Source of the DNA: Dallia pectoralis
Lineage: Eukaryota; Chordata; Actinopteri; Esociformes; Umbridae
Assembly (NCBI GenBank): GCA_029465975.1
Contig: CM055742.1
Span: 7,748,965-7,812,964, forward strand
Reading direction: 5' to 3'
Length of the DNA: 64,000 nucleotides
A model generated the notes under the pieces. That model had not been told where the DNA came from and made no database searches. It was given only the letters and a program-made list of their open reading frames with translations. Made by a program: the position numbers and the translations under genes. This document shows, in pieces, positions 46,728 to 58,994 of the stretch (position 1 is the stretch's first letter; every line of letters starts with the position of its first letter).

Positions 46728-48880
46728 TAGGCCAGAGTGGTTATAACAGTAGGGCAGAGTGGTTATAACAGTAGGGCAGAGTGGTTATAACAGTAGGGCA
46801 GAGTGGTTATAACAGTAGGGCAGAGTGGTTATAACAGTAGGGCAGAGTGGTTATAACAGCAGGGCAGAGTGGTTATAACAGTAGGGCAGAGTGGTTATAA
46901 CAGTAGGGCAGAGTGGTTATAACAGCAGGGCAGAGTGGTTATAACAGCAGGGCAGAGTGGTTATAACAGCAGGGCAGAGTGGTTATAACAGCAGGGCAGA
47001 GTGGTTATAACAGTAGGGCAGAGTGGTTATAACAGTAGGGCAGAGTGGTTATAACAGCAGGGCAGAGTGGTTATAACAGTAGGGCAGAGTGGTTATAACA
47101 GTAGGGCAGAGTGGTTATAACAGTAGGGCAGAGGGGTTATAACAGTAGGGCAGAGTGGTTATAACAAGGGCAGAGTGGTTATAACAGTAGGGCAGAGTGG
47201 TTATAACAGTAGGGCAGAGTGGTTATAACAGTAGGGCAGAGTGGTTATAACAGTAGGGCAGAGTGGTTATAACAGTAGGGCAGAGTGGTTATAACAGTAG
47301 GGCAGAGTGGTTATAACAGTAGGGCAGAGTGGTTATAACAGCAGGGCAGAGTGGTTATAACAGCAGGGCAGAGTGGTTATAACAGCAGGGCAGAGTGGTT
47401 ATAACAGTAGGGCAGAGTGGTTATAACAGTAGGGCAGAGTGGTTATAACAGTAGGGCAGAGTGGTTATAACAGTAGGGCAGAGTGGTTATAACAGTAGGG
47501 CAGAGTGGTTATAACAGTAGGGCAGAGTGGTTATAACAGTAGGGCAGAGTGGTTATAACAGTAGGGCAGAGTGGTTATAACAGTAGGGCAGAGTGGTTAT
47601 AACAGTAGGGCAGAGTGGTTATAACAGCAGGGCAGAGTGGTTATAACAGCAGGGCAGAGTGGTTATAACAGCAGGGCAGAGTGGTTATAACAGTAGGGCA
47701 GAGTGGTTATAACAGTAGGGCAGAGTGGTTATAACAGTAGGGCAGAGTGGTTATAACAGTAGGGCAGAGTGGTTATAACAGTAGGGCAGAGTGGTTATAA
47801 CAGTAGGGCAGAGTGGTTATAACAGTAGGGCAGAGTGGTTATAACAGTAGGGCAGAGTAGTTATAACAGCAGGCCAAAGTGGTTATAACAGTAGGGCAGA
47901 ATGGTTATAACAGTAGGGCAGAGTGGTTATAACAGTAGGGCAGAGTGGTTATAACAGTAGGGCAGAGTGGTATAACAGTAGGGCAGAATGGTTATAACAG
48001 CAGAGGGTTATAACAGGGCAGAGTGGTTATAACAGTAGGGCAGAGTGGTTATAACAGTAGGGCAGAGTGGTTATAACAGTAGGGCAGAGTGGTTATAACA
48101 GTAGGGCAGAGTGGTTATAACAGGGCAGAGTGGTTATAACAGTAGGGCAGAGTGGTTATAACAGTAGGGCAGAGTGGTTATAACAGGGCAGAGTGGTTAT
48201 AACAGCAGGCCAAAGTGGTTATAACAGTAGGGCAGAATGGTTATAACAGTAGGGCAGAGTGGTTATAACAGTAGGGCAGAGTGGTTATAACAGTAGGGCA
48301 GAGTGGTTATAACAGTAGGGCAGAGTGGTTATAACAGTAGGGCAGAGTGGTTATAACAGTAGGGCAGAGTGGTTATAACAGTAGGGCAGAGTGGTTATAA
48401 CAGTAGGGCAGAGTGGTTATAACAGCAGGCCAGAGTAGTTATAACAGCAGGCCAAAGTGGTTATAACAGTAGGGCAGAATGGTTATAACAGTAGGGCAGA
48501 GTGGTTATAACAGTAGGGCAGAGTGGTTATAACAGTAGGGCAGAGTGGTTATAACAGTAGGGCAGAGTGGTTATAACAGTAGGGCAGAGTGGTTATAACA
48601 GTAGGGCAGAGTGGTTATAACAGTAGGGCAGAGTGGTTATAACAGTAGGGCAGAGTGGTTATAACAGTAGGGCAGAGTGGTTATAACAGTAGGGCAGAGT
48701 GGTTATAACAGTAGGGCAGAGTGGTTATAACAGTAGGGCAGAGTGGTTATAACAGTAGGGCAGAGTGGTTATAACAGTAGGGCAGAGTGGTTATAACAGT
48801 AGGGCAGAGTGGTTATAACAGCAGGGCAGAGTAGTTATAACAGCAGGCCAGAGTAGTTATAACAGTACTGGCAAAAGTGG
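46728..48880. repeat. 22-bp minisatellite, about 97 units
   Basis: Unit gggcagagtggttataacag plus ta or ca. Variant units (cagcaggg, ggccaaagtgg, shortened acagggcag) are distributed in repeating patterns, showing block duplication. Each unit contains the palindrome GTTATAAC. About 2.15 kb, starting 7.4 kb upstream of exon 1. Confidence 0.97.
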
Positions 48881-50139
48881 TTCATTGAATTTGGGAGAGT
48901 TGAAGATCAGGACAAACTTTCCTCACAGGCTCCAATGCCATACAATTCCCCAGCCAGGAAGTGAAGCAGGTCAACGCATCTGTCTCATTCTGTTTCCTGT
49001 GACAACAATGAAGCACATCCTTTCTAGGTGATCATCATATATACTCGCCTTAAGTATTAGGAAAGTGACATCTGTTGTCCTTTTGCCTCTACTGCACATG
49101 TTTGAATCTGAAATCAAACCATAACTAAAAAGATCACGGTAAAAATCTTTACACATTACACAGTAGTTTATCCAATCAAAAATATCAACAAATTCGAAAC
49201 ATAGACCCTCTCTAAATTTCCGGGAAATCCCAATTTTTTGGAGCACAGATCCAAAAGAACGTAACACGTTTCACTGTCCCTAAAACGCTGGCAGTGTGTA
49301 TGGGCTTGTTATTCTGCAATAGTAGGTATCTACAGGAACATGAGCCGTGATATCGGACCTTTAAAAAGCCCTGGCGCTGATCGAGGCGCGTCCTTAGATA
49401 TGACCTTGCTGCCTCCACCCATGCTGGGTGCATGTTGGGACGCCAGATAATTGCCGATCAATTTCAGATGTGAGGGAGCATGTTTGTTCGTGCATGTTTG
49501 TTCGTGCATGTTTGTGTGCTCGTCTGAGTGCACTGTGGGGGGAGCACGATACCCCTTTTAGGCATGATTTAGACACACAAGCACACACGCACACACACAC
49601 TCATTTATCACTCTTCCGCCCCTTCATCTGCAAACACACAAATATTAATTTACATAAATTAAAATGATTTGTGTTTGCAGAAATCCACGATGTGCTAATG
49701 CCTGATAAACCGGCTGGAACCACACGACATGAATATGCGAAAGGACGAAGACAAAACAGCCATGAAGGAATTCCATATCGGAATGATTCCGTGGACACAG
49801 CAGTTGTATTCTCACTTCGACTCAGGATTAAGCTAAAACCTCTTGGAGGAACAACTGTTCCACCCAGTGCAAAGAAGAGAACTGTGGACAAAGACGGAAT
49901 CGTTCGGTCTAGTGTCTTCTTGAGGGGACAACGGGACGTCTCGTCTCACTATGTAAACGGTCCACAGCTGTTGACTGTTTGAGTTATTTAAGTATCAGAG
50001 AAAATGAGAGAGAGAGAGCAAGAGAGAAAGAGAGAGAAAGAGAGAGAAAGAGAGGGGAGGAGACAAACAGTAATAAAGAATGAGGGACCAGGAGAGCTTG
50101 ACTGTTCCAAGACATCAACAAATAGAGAAACTGACAGAA
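48881..50139. other. Intergenic, unique sequence ending in a GA microsatellite
   Basis: GA-rich run at 50003-50065. A 103-codon plus frame at 49671 begins with GTG and has no recognised motif. Confidence 0.5.
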
Positions 50140-51620
50140 AGATCACCAGTAGAGACAGATAGACTGACTGATAGACCACCTGTAGAGACAGATAGACTGA
50201 CTGATAGATCACCTGTAGAGACAGATAGACTGACTGATAGATCACCTGTAGAGACAGATAGACTGACTGATAGACCACCTGTAGAGACAGATAGACTGAC
50301 TGATAGACCACCTGTAGAGACAGATAGACTGACTGATAGATCACCTGTAGAGACAGATAGACTGACTGATAGATCACCTGTAGAGACAGATAGACTGACT
50401 GATAGATCACCTGTAGAGACAGATAGACTGACTGATAGACCACCTGTAGAGACAGATAGACTGACTGATAGATCACCTGTAGAGACAGATAGACTGACTG
50501 ATAGATCACCTGTAGAGACAGATAGACTGGCTGATAGACCACCTGTAGAGACAGATAAAGACTGACTGATAGACCACCTGTAGAGACAGATAAAGACTGA
50601 CTGATAGATCACCTGTAGAGACAGATAGACTGACTGATAGATCACCTGTAGAGACAGATAGACTGACTGATAGACCACCTGTAGAGACAGATAAAGACGA
50701 CTGATAGATCACCTGTAGAGACAGATAGACTGACTGATAGACCACCTGTAGAGACAGATAAAGACTGACTGATAGACCACCTGTAGAGACAGATAAAGAC
50801 GACTGATAGATCACCTGTAGAGACAGATAAAGACTGACTGATAGACCACCTGTAGAGACAGATAGACTGACTGATAGATCACCTGTAGAGACAGATAAAG
50901 ACTGACTGATAGACTGACTGATAGACCACCTGTAGAGACAGATAAAGACTGACTGATAGACCACCTGTAGAGACAGATAAAGACTGACTGATAGAGAATC
51001 TGACTGATAGACCACCTGTAGAGACATATAAAGACTAACTGATAGAGAATCTGACTGATAGACCACCAGTAGAGACAGATAGACTGACTGATAGACCACC
51101 TGTAGAGACAGATAAAGACTGACTAATAGATAATCTGACTGATAGACCACCTGTAGAGACAGATAGACTGACTGATAGACCACCTGTAGAGACAGATAAA
51201 CACTGACTGATAGAGAATCTGACTGATAGACCACCTGTAGAGACAGATAGACAAACTGATAGACCACCTGTAGAGACAGATAGACTGACTGATAGAGAAT
51301 CTGACTGATAGACCACCAGTAGAGACAGATAGACTGACTGATAGACCACCTGTAGAGACAGATAAAGACTGACTAATAGATAATCTGACTGATAGACCAC
51401 CTGTAGAGACAGATAAAGACTGACTGATAGAGAATCTGACTGATAGACCACCTGTAGAGACAGATAAAGACTGACTGATAGAGAATCTGACTGATAGACC
51501 ACCTGTAGAGACAGATAAAGACTGACTGATAGAGAATCTGACTGATAGACCACCTGTAGAGACAGATAGACTGACAGATTGACCACCTGTAGAGACTGAT
51601 AAAGACTGACTGATAGAGAA
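50140..51620. repeat. 33-36 bp minisatellite, about 40 units
   Basis: Unit: agacagatagactgactgat, aga[c/t]cacctgtag. The right half has longer variants (agataaagactgactgatag, agagaatctgactgatagac). The 33-bp period keeps frames open on both strands (VETDRLTDRPP and its reverse), which is not evidence of coding. Confidence 0.95.
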
Positions 51621-52842
51621 TGAGTGGTTAAGAAACAAACTGTAAAGAGAGACTGAGACTAGACGAAGGAAATCCTAAACATATCTGTATTTGATTCACA
51701 GACCCAGCATAAGTCATTTAATGTGCGAATGCCAAGGCCCTAAACCCCTCCCAACCCCACCCTCATTAAGGGCCCTGATTGGCTGAATCCTGAGGAATAA
51801 AAGGCAATTAAACAAGGTCATTTAAACTGCCATCAAAGAGGTGTGGCTGTCATCCCTTTTTAATTCCTTTAAAAAAATACATTTTTTGTTTAATATTCAA
51901 CAGAATGCATCTGGGGTTTGTATTAATAGTGAGAAAAGAAAAAAAACATAATTTTAATGATCAACAGAATGTACCTAGAGTTTGTGTGTTGAAGAATGCT
52001 ACGACATGCATTTTGATATAAAATATATTTTTTTGTAGTAGCCATATGTCTGGGACTCTGTTTCTGCTAATCTATTATTGGGTATGGAATTGCTGACGTC
52101 CCAATTAAAATTGTAATTACCTCTCAGTCCAAAAGCAGCAGTTTGTTAGCTAGAAAGGGGAGCAAACAGCCTACATTAAGTGGCAACATTTATTTGGCCA
52201 AATGTATGTGGTCTGTATCAAATCACGATGGGAGCTTCAATGCAATTCATATCACATATAGAAAATACGCAAACATTAACAGTAGTAGGCTGTTGTTTAC
52301 CTATGTCTAGAATAAATTACCTCTATTTTGTTTACCTCTATTTACAACTATTGACCTCCATATAGTCTAGTTCATAAATATCTAGACAACCTTTACCTAA
52401 TAAAAACTATATCCAACATAACAGTGAACAACGAATATAACAATGTTCAATCCATCTAATGTTCAATCCAAAAATGCTGTCCATTGCATTTCACAATTTG
52501 TATCCACTGATGGTAAAAATAGAGCATCAATAAACGGAGCTGTGATTGGTTAAGTACGCAAAAGCATGAAGGTTTAAAGCTGTGTATAAATATATATTTT
52601 TACTATACATTAAGGCTTACTGAATGTGTTGTCTCAAGATTTACCACATGTCACCACATACCTCCATAAGTCTTCCGGCTCATATTCAACAACCTATATG
52701 GACATATATACGAAACAGCTCCATTATGGACTTGTTGGAGGCGTGTTTATTACTGCATGTTAGTCTACTAACTCATGGACTTAATACGAACCTGTAGTCA
52801 GTAACACCTAATAAGATCGCTGTTGAGTTATTACTCTTTAAA
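51621..52842. other. Intergenic AT-rich sequence
   Basis: Nothing recognised. Confidence 0.5.
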
Positions 52843-55580
52843 CTAGATAGCGTACAATTTCTGCAGAAATTGTGATGATGTGTGCTTGCGGCCACCCGTA
52901 GTCGACTGTTTACTGATGTCAACTGCCAAACTGAGGTGACACTGCTGCTACATGCACCATAGTATACAATGTGTTAAACCTATCAGTCATTACTCATGAA
53001 TACACACTGCTGCTGCATGCACCATAGTATGCAATGTGTTAAACCTATCAGTCATTACTCATGAATACACACTGCTGCAACATGCACCATAGTATGCAAT
53101 GTGTTAAACCTATCAGTCAATACTCATGAATACACACTGCTGCTGCATGCAAGATAGTATGCAATGTGTTAAACCTATCAGTCATTACTCATCAATACAC
53201 ACTGCTGCTACATGCACCATAGTATGCAATGTGTTAAACCTATCAGTCATTACTCATGAATACACACTACTGCTGCATGCACCATAGTATGCAATGTGTT
53301 TAGCCTATCAGTCATTACCCATGAATACACACTGCTGCTACATGCACCATAGTATACAATGTGTTAAACCTATCAGTCATTACTCATGAATACACACTGC
53401 TGCTATATGCACCATAGTATACAATGTGTTAAACCTATCAGTCATTACTCATAAATACACACTGCTGCTGCAAGCACCATAGTATACAATGTGTTAAACC
53501 ACCATAGTATACAAATGTGTTAAACATATCAGTCATTACTCATGAATACACACTGCTGCTACATGCACCATAGTATACAATGTGTTAAACCTATCAGTCA
53601 TTACTCATGAATACACACTGCTGCTACATGTACCATAGTATACAATGTGTTAAACCTATCAGTCATTACTCATGAATACACACTACTGCTGCATGCACCA
53701 TAGTAGCATATGAAACAGCATTATAAACTGCTAACGCTAGCTAGCGCGCTAACGCTAGCTAACATGCTAACGTGTAAACAGAGACCCAGAGAAAGAAGTT
53801 ACCCATCCATTCATTGCTGCAGGCTGTCTGAATGTATGCATAAACTTACAGTAGTAGCTAACGCTAGCTAGCGCGCTAACGCTAGCTAACATGCTAACGA
53901 TAGCTAGCGCGCTAACGCTAGCTAACATGCTAACGTGTAAACAGAGACCCAGAGAAAGAAGTTACCCATCCATTCATTGCTGCAGGCTGTCTGAATGTAT
54001 GCATAAACTTACAGTAGTAGCTAACGTTAGCTAACATGCTAACGTTAGCTAGCGCGCTAACGCTAGCTAGCGCGCTAACGCTAGCTAACATGCTAACGTG
54101 TAAACAGAGACCCAGAGAAAGAACTTACCCATTCATTCTTTCATCGCTGCAGGATATGTCTGTGGCTGTTGATTGCAGTGTCTGTGGCTGTTGTCTAGCA
54201 GCTATGCCTTTGTCAGGAGGACCAGCTGTCCTCATCGATATCAGAGCGCGCTGCCTCCTTCCCCCCGCCCCTTCCAGAATGTTCCTACTATTTAGCCAAT
54301 CAACAACCAGAAAATGCTGCTTCACTTGTCTATCATTTCAAAAGATTCAGACATGGTCGTATACTTTTAGCTCTACTAACCAGAGTTTTAATCACACAGT
54401 TTAAACAATTACACCACGAGAATCCTAAGACCCAGGCGGACATTTTGATGTATAACATGTATCTGTAACCCCAGAAATGTAGGCGCTATCACAATTTACA
54501 AACGAACAAAAAAACACAAGAAATCGCTTTCAAATTAGAGTGGAGAAAATCACCGTTTCTATGGATGTCTATGGGGAGGCGCAAGTTGGAAACAAAAGGA
54601 CATAACGAAATAAATATATATGTTACAGCTTATATTTGAACATTTTGAGTGACAGCACAAATAGATGAACGTTTTGATATGCCATTTGTGTGTAAAGGGT
54701 TGAAACTCAGGCAGCAGTAGCAGTTTACAAATGTTCTCTACATTTTCTGCTGAATGGGCTCTCACACTCTAGTTTTGAAGATTCCGTCAATGTATTTCAA
54801 TGGGGATTAATTAGCGACATTATCGTTAATATTTCGTAAACTACATAACGAAACCTTCTACAAAACAATGCCAACTAAATAGAGTTCGGGACGCACATTT
54901 TGACACCTTTTTTGTCCATCTAGTGCAAAAACTGTGGGAGGAGTAGGCGGGGACAAAAGTGATATAATAATAATAATAATAATAATATATATGTGAGATT
55001 ACAATATGTGTCCTTGACCATAGTCAAGCACACATAATAATAATATATATGTGAGATTACAATATGTGTCCTTGACCATAGTCAAGCACACATAATAATA
55101 ATATATATGTGAGATTACAATATGTGTCCTTGACCATAGTCAAGCACACATAATAATAATATATATGTGAGATTACAATATGTGTCCTTGACCATAGTCA
55201 AGCACACATAATAATAATAATAATAATATATATGTGAGATTACAATATGTGTCCTTGACCATAGTCAAGCACACATAATAATAATAATAATATATATGTG
55301 AGATTACAATATGTGTCCTTGACCATAGTCAAGCACACATAATAATATATATGTGAGATTACAATATGTGTCCTTGACCATAGTCAAGCACACATAAATA
55401 ATAATATATATGTGAGATTACAATATGTGTCCTTGACCATAGTCAAGCACACATAATAATATATATGTGAGATTACAATATGTGTCCTTGACCATAGTCA
55501 AGCACACATAATAATAATAATAATAATAATAATATATATGTGAGATTACAATATGTGTCCTTGACCATAGTCAAGCACAC

Positions 55581-55613
<33 letters not shown>

Positions 55614-55663
55614 TATATGTGAGATTACAATATGTGTCCTTGACCATAGTCAAGCACACATAA
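52843..55663 (-). mobile_element. Inverted single copy of the Helitron-like unit
   Basis: Reads on the minus strand from TTATGTGTGCTTGAC at 55663 to the 20-bp palindrome, ACGCTAT and CTAG at 52843-52846. It has the same order of parts as the intron 1 array: hairpin units with TTA runs, conserved core, GTTAGC minisatellite (54100-53728), 65-bp minisatellite (53705-52935), terminal hairpin. It is closest to array unit 4: both carry the otherwise absent acagacatatcctgcagc insert and the same order of variant minisatellite units. The host sequence after CTAG is TTTAAAGAG. No target duplication seen. Confidence 0.75.
54958..55663 (-). repeat. Eleven tandem hairpin units separated by TAA runs
   Basis: Each unit holds the palindrome ATGTGTGCTTGAC..GGTCAAGGACACAT, attgtaatctcacatatata and a (TTA)n run of varying length. 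The hairpin is the left end of the Helitron-like element, here amplified. Confidence 0.93.
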
Positions 55664-56504
55664 CAAGTACTGTTATACAGCGGTTTAGTCGATTACAACG
55701 TTACTGTATTCGTGGCACTAAAGAAACGGTTTTACTTACTTCCATAATTACATCGTGACTGGTCCTTATTTGGGCTGTCGGCAAAAGCTATGCGTCAAAC
55801 AGCCACCAGGGGGCAATGTGTCCAATGTATTCATCTTGTTGTCGTGCTGGGAGTTTTCACAAGGCCAGTTCGTGAAGCTTGATTGCTCCAAGGACAGTGC
55901 GTGTGTGTGTTTTGGGGGTGTGTGTGTGTGTGTGTGTGCGTGCGTGTGTGCGTGTGTGTTTTATACACCAAGTAATGATCTTCATTCAAATGAACTGATC
56001 TTCATTCAAATGTGAGATGGGTTTTGCTACCTTAACGCTAACAGCTTAAAGACCACTCATCACCTTGCCGTTAGTCTGGTCAGCAGCGCCATTAATACGG
56101 TCAAACAAAAAATGCCGCAATCCCATATCTCGCAATGGATTTGGTATTGTGTTCTTCGTCCCTGACAAAAATGAGTCTGCCTAACAGGTCGACTAAAGTA
56201 CTGTATTCCCTCTTCCTCCTCCTCTTCTCCGTGCGTCTATCCCTCCTGAGGGACTCATGGGAATTGCACGCGAGACAGCGTGACGTTCCCCGCTCTGCAC
56301 GTAGCGCCCTTTCTCACCATCATCGCCCCTTTACAATTAATTCACATCTCAACGTGCTCCTCACCCGGGCCTCTCCAAAGACCCGGGGGGAGGGGCTCAC
56401 TCATTAGAACATTGTGCTGTGCGGTTGTGAATACGAGCGACAAACGAGTCCCCAGCTCCAATTTAACCAAGCTTGTTTTGGGGCCTGGGCAGCCCCACAT
56501 CTAA
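55664..56504. other. Intergenic sequence
   Basis: GT run at 55901-55960. CpG slightly raised near 56.2-56.35 kb. No gene recognised. Confidence 0.5.
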
Positions 56505-56741
56505 TTTGTGTGTGCACGTGTGTTACTAGCTGAGTGTGTGTGTGTGTGTGTGTCTGTGTGTAACAACTGGTGTGTGTGTGTGCATGTGTGTTACTAGCTG
56601 AGTGTGTGTGTGTGTGTGTGTATGTGTGTGTGTGTGTGTGTTACTAGCTGAGTGTGTGTGTGTGTGTTACTAGCTGAGTGTGTCTGTGTGTGTCTGTGTG
56701 TAACTACTGGTGTGTGTTTGTGTGCATGTGTGTTACTAGCT

Positions 56742-56776
<35 letters not shown>

Positions 56777-58190
56777 TGTGTGTAACAACTGGTGTGTATG
56801 TGTGTGTGCATGTGTTTTACTTGCTGAGTGTGTCTGTGTGTGTGTGTGTCTGTATGTAACAACTGGTGTGTGTGCATGTGTGTTACTAGCTGAGTGTGTG
56901 TGTGTGTTACTAGCTGAGTGTGTGTGTGTGTGTGTGTGTCTGTGTGTAACAACTGGTGTGTGTGTGCATGTGTGTTACTAGCTGAGTGTGTGTGTGTTAC
57001 TAGCTGAGTGTGTGTGTGTGTGTGTGTGTCTGTGTGTTACTAGCTGAGTGTGTGTGTGTGTTACTAGCTGAGTGTGTGTGTGTGTGTCTGTGTGTAACAA
57101 CTGGTGTGTGTGTGCGTGTGTGTTACTAGCTGAGTGTGTGTGTGTTGCTAGCTGAGTGTGTGTGTGTGCATGTGTGTTACTAGCTGAGTGTGTGTGTGTG
57201 TGTCTGTGTGTGTGTGTTACTAGCTGAGTGTGTGTGTGTGTGTGTTACTAGCTGAGTGTGTGTGTGTGTGTCTGTGTGTAACAACTGGTGTGAGTGTGTG
57301 TGCATGTGTGTTACTAGCTGAGTTTGTGTGTGTGTGTGTGTCTGTGTGTAACAACTGGTGTGTGTGTGTGCATGTGTGTTACTAGCTGAGTGTGTGTGTG
57401 TGTTACTAGCTGAGTGTGTGCGTGTGTGTGTGTCTGTGTGTAACAACTGGTGTGTGTGTGCATGTGTGTCACTAGCTGAGTGTGTGTGTGTGTGTGTCTG
57501 TGTGTAACAACTGGTGTGTGTGTGTGCATGTGTGTTACTAGCTGAGTGTGTGTGTGTGTGTGTGTGTTACTAGCTGAGTGTGTGTGTGTGTGTGTGTGTG
57601 TGTGTCTGTGTGTAACAACTGGTGTGTGTGTGCATGTGTGTTACTAGCTGAGTGTGTGTGTTACTAGCTGAGTGTGTGTGTGTGTGTGTGTGTGTGTCTG
57701 TGTGTAACAACTGGTGTGTGTGTGTGTGCGTGTGTGCATGTGTGTTACTAGCTGAGTGTGTGTGTGTGTGTAACAACTGGTGTGTGTGTGTGTGCATGTG
57801 TGTTACTAGCTGAGTGTGTCTGTGTGTGTGTGTGTGTGTCTGTGTGTAACAACTGGTGTGTGTGTGCATGTGTGTTACTAGCTGAGTGTGTGTGTGTGTT
57901 ACTAGCTGAGTGTGTGTGTGTGTGTGTGTCTGTGTGTAACAACTGGTGTGTGTGTGTGTGTGCATGTGTGTTACTAGCTGAGTGTGTCTGTGTGTGTGTG
58001 TTACTAGCTGAGTGTGTGTGTGTGTGTGTTACTAGCTGAGTGTGTGTGTGTGTGTTACTAGCTGAGTGTGTGTGTGTGTGTTTGTGCGTGTGTCTGTGTG
58101 TGTGTTACTAGCTGAGTGTGTGTGTGTGTCTGTGTGTAACAACTGGAGTGTGTGTGTGTGTGCATAACTAGCTGAATGTGTGTGTTTGCA
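56505..58190. repeat. Compound GT minisatellite with two spacer words
   Basis: (GT)n runs broken alternately by gttactagctgag and by tctgtgtgtaacaactgg, then gtgcatgtg. Higher-order period of roughly 70-110 bp. Alternating purine-pyrimidine DNA of this length could adopt Z-form. Confidence 0.95.
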
Positions 58191-58689
58191 CATCTGTATT
58201 TCACAACAAGTATACAAAATCAAGAAAAAAGGAATGATGAGGCAAAAGCCTATATTCAGCTATGGATTATTGGTTATTAAGTGTTAGGGGCCGAGATTAG
58301 ATTCTGGTCACCCACTAATACCTAAATGCCTCTGTTGTTTTGAAGGGGCGAGTTTTGCAGAACGCGGAACGTGATTGACTTAAAACCTCGCATTAGCATT
58401 ACATGAAGACCTTTCCTTTCCAAAGCCAATGGAGGCTGGTAAGGGGGGGCGGGGGAATAATGTCTCTAACTGTAGCCATGCTGATTAATCCACTCTTCCT
58501 CGCGCTGAACAAATGGTTTCTTGATTAAAAAAACGTTTTGGCAATCAATAAAAGCTCCAGTTGAAACAAGCCAACAAAGGCTTCCAAGCCGTGTTTATGT
58601 CACGGACCATGCCGGTCAGTGAAGAAATTCCTACTGGTCCGAAGCATAAAGGATATACACAAACATTCAAAAGTCACTAACAAGGTTAG
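58191..58689. other. Intergenic sequence
   Basis: Nothing recognised. Confidence 0.5.
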
Positions 58690-58992
58690 GAATAATGATT
58701 TGGAATTAAAATAATAATTGTGTCCTTTAAACTTTCGTCAACGAAATCCTCCATCACAGCCTTGAAGACCTTTGGCATTCTAGCAGACACAACGTGCCGT
58801 TTGAACACAGGACTGATGGTTGCGGATAATGGGCCTCTGTACTCCCATGTAGATATTCCATTAACCTGGCATGTTTTAGCTACATTAGTCATTCACACAA
58901 TTAACTATAACTACACTGTATTTCTGATCAATTTGGTGTTATTTTAATGGACATTTCTAAGTGACCCAAAGCTTTAGAACAGGTGGGTACTG
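58690..58992 (-). mobile_element. Tc1/mariner-like terminal fragment
   Basis: The minus strand starts CAGTACCCACCTGTTCTAAA, then gctttgggtcacttagaaat gtcc, and continues aaattgatcagaaatacagt g, words I know from the ends of common fish Tc1-like transposons. A TA lies next to the end at 58993-58994, the expected target. The opposite end is not found, so this is a fragment. Confidence 0.6.
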
Positions 58993-58994
58993 TA

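Noticed and set aside
50080..51638. Long frames of VETDRLTDRPP and of YLSLQVVYQSV
   Set aside because: Both strands of a 33-bp minisatellite are open; no start context, splice sites or conserved ends.
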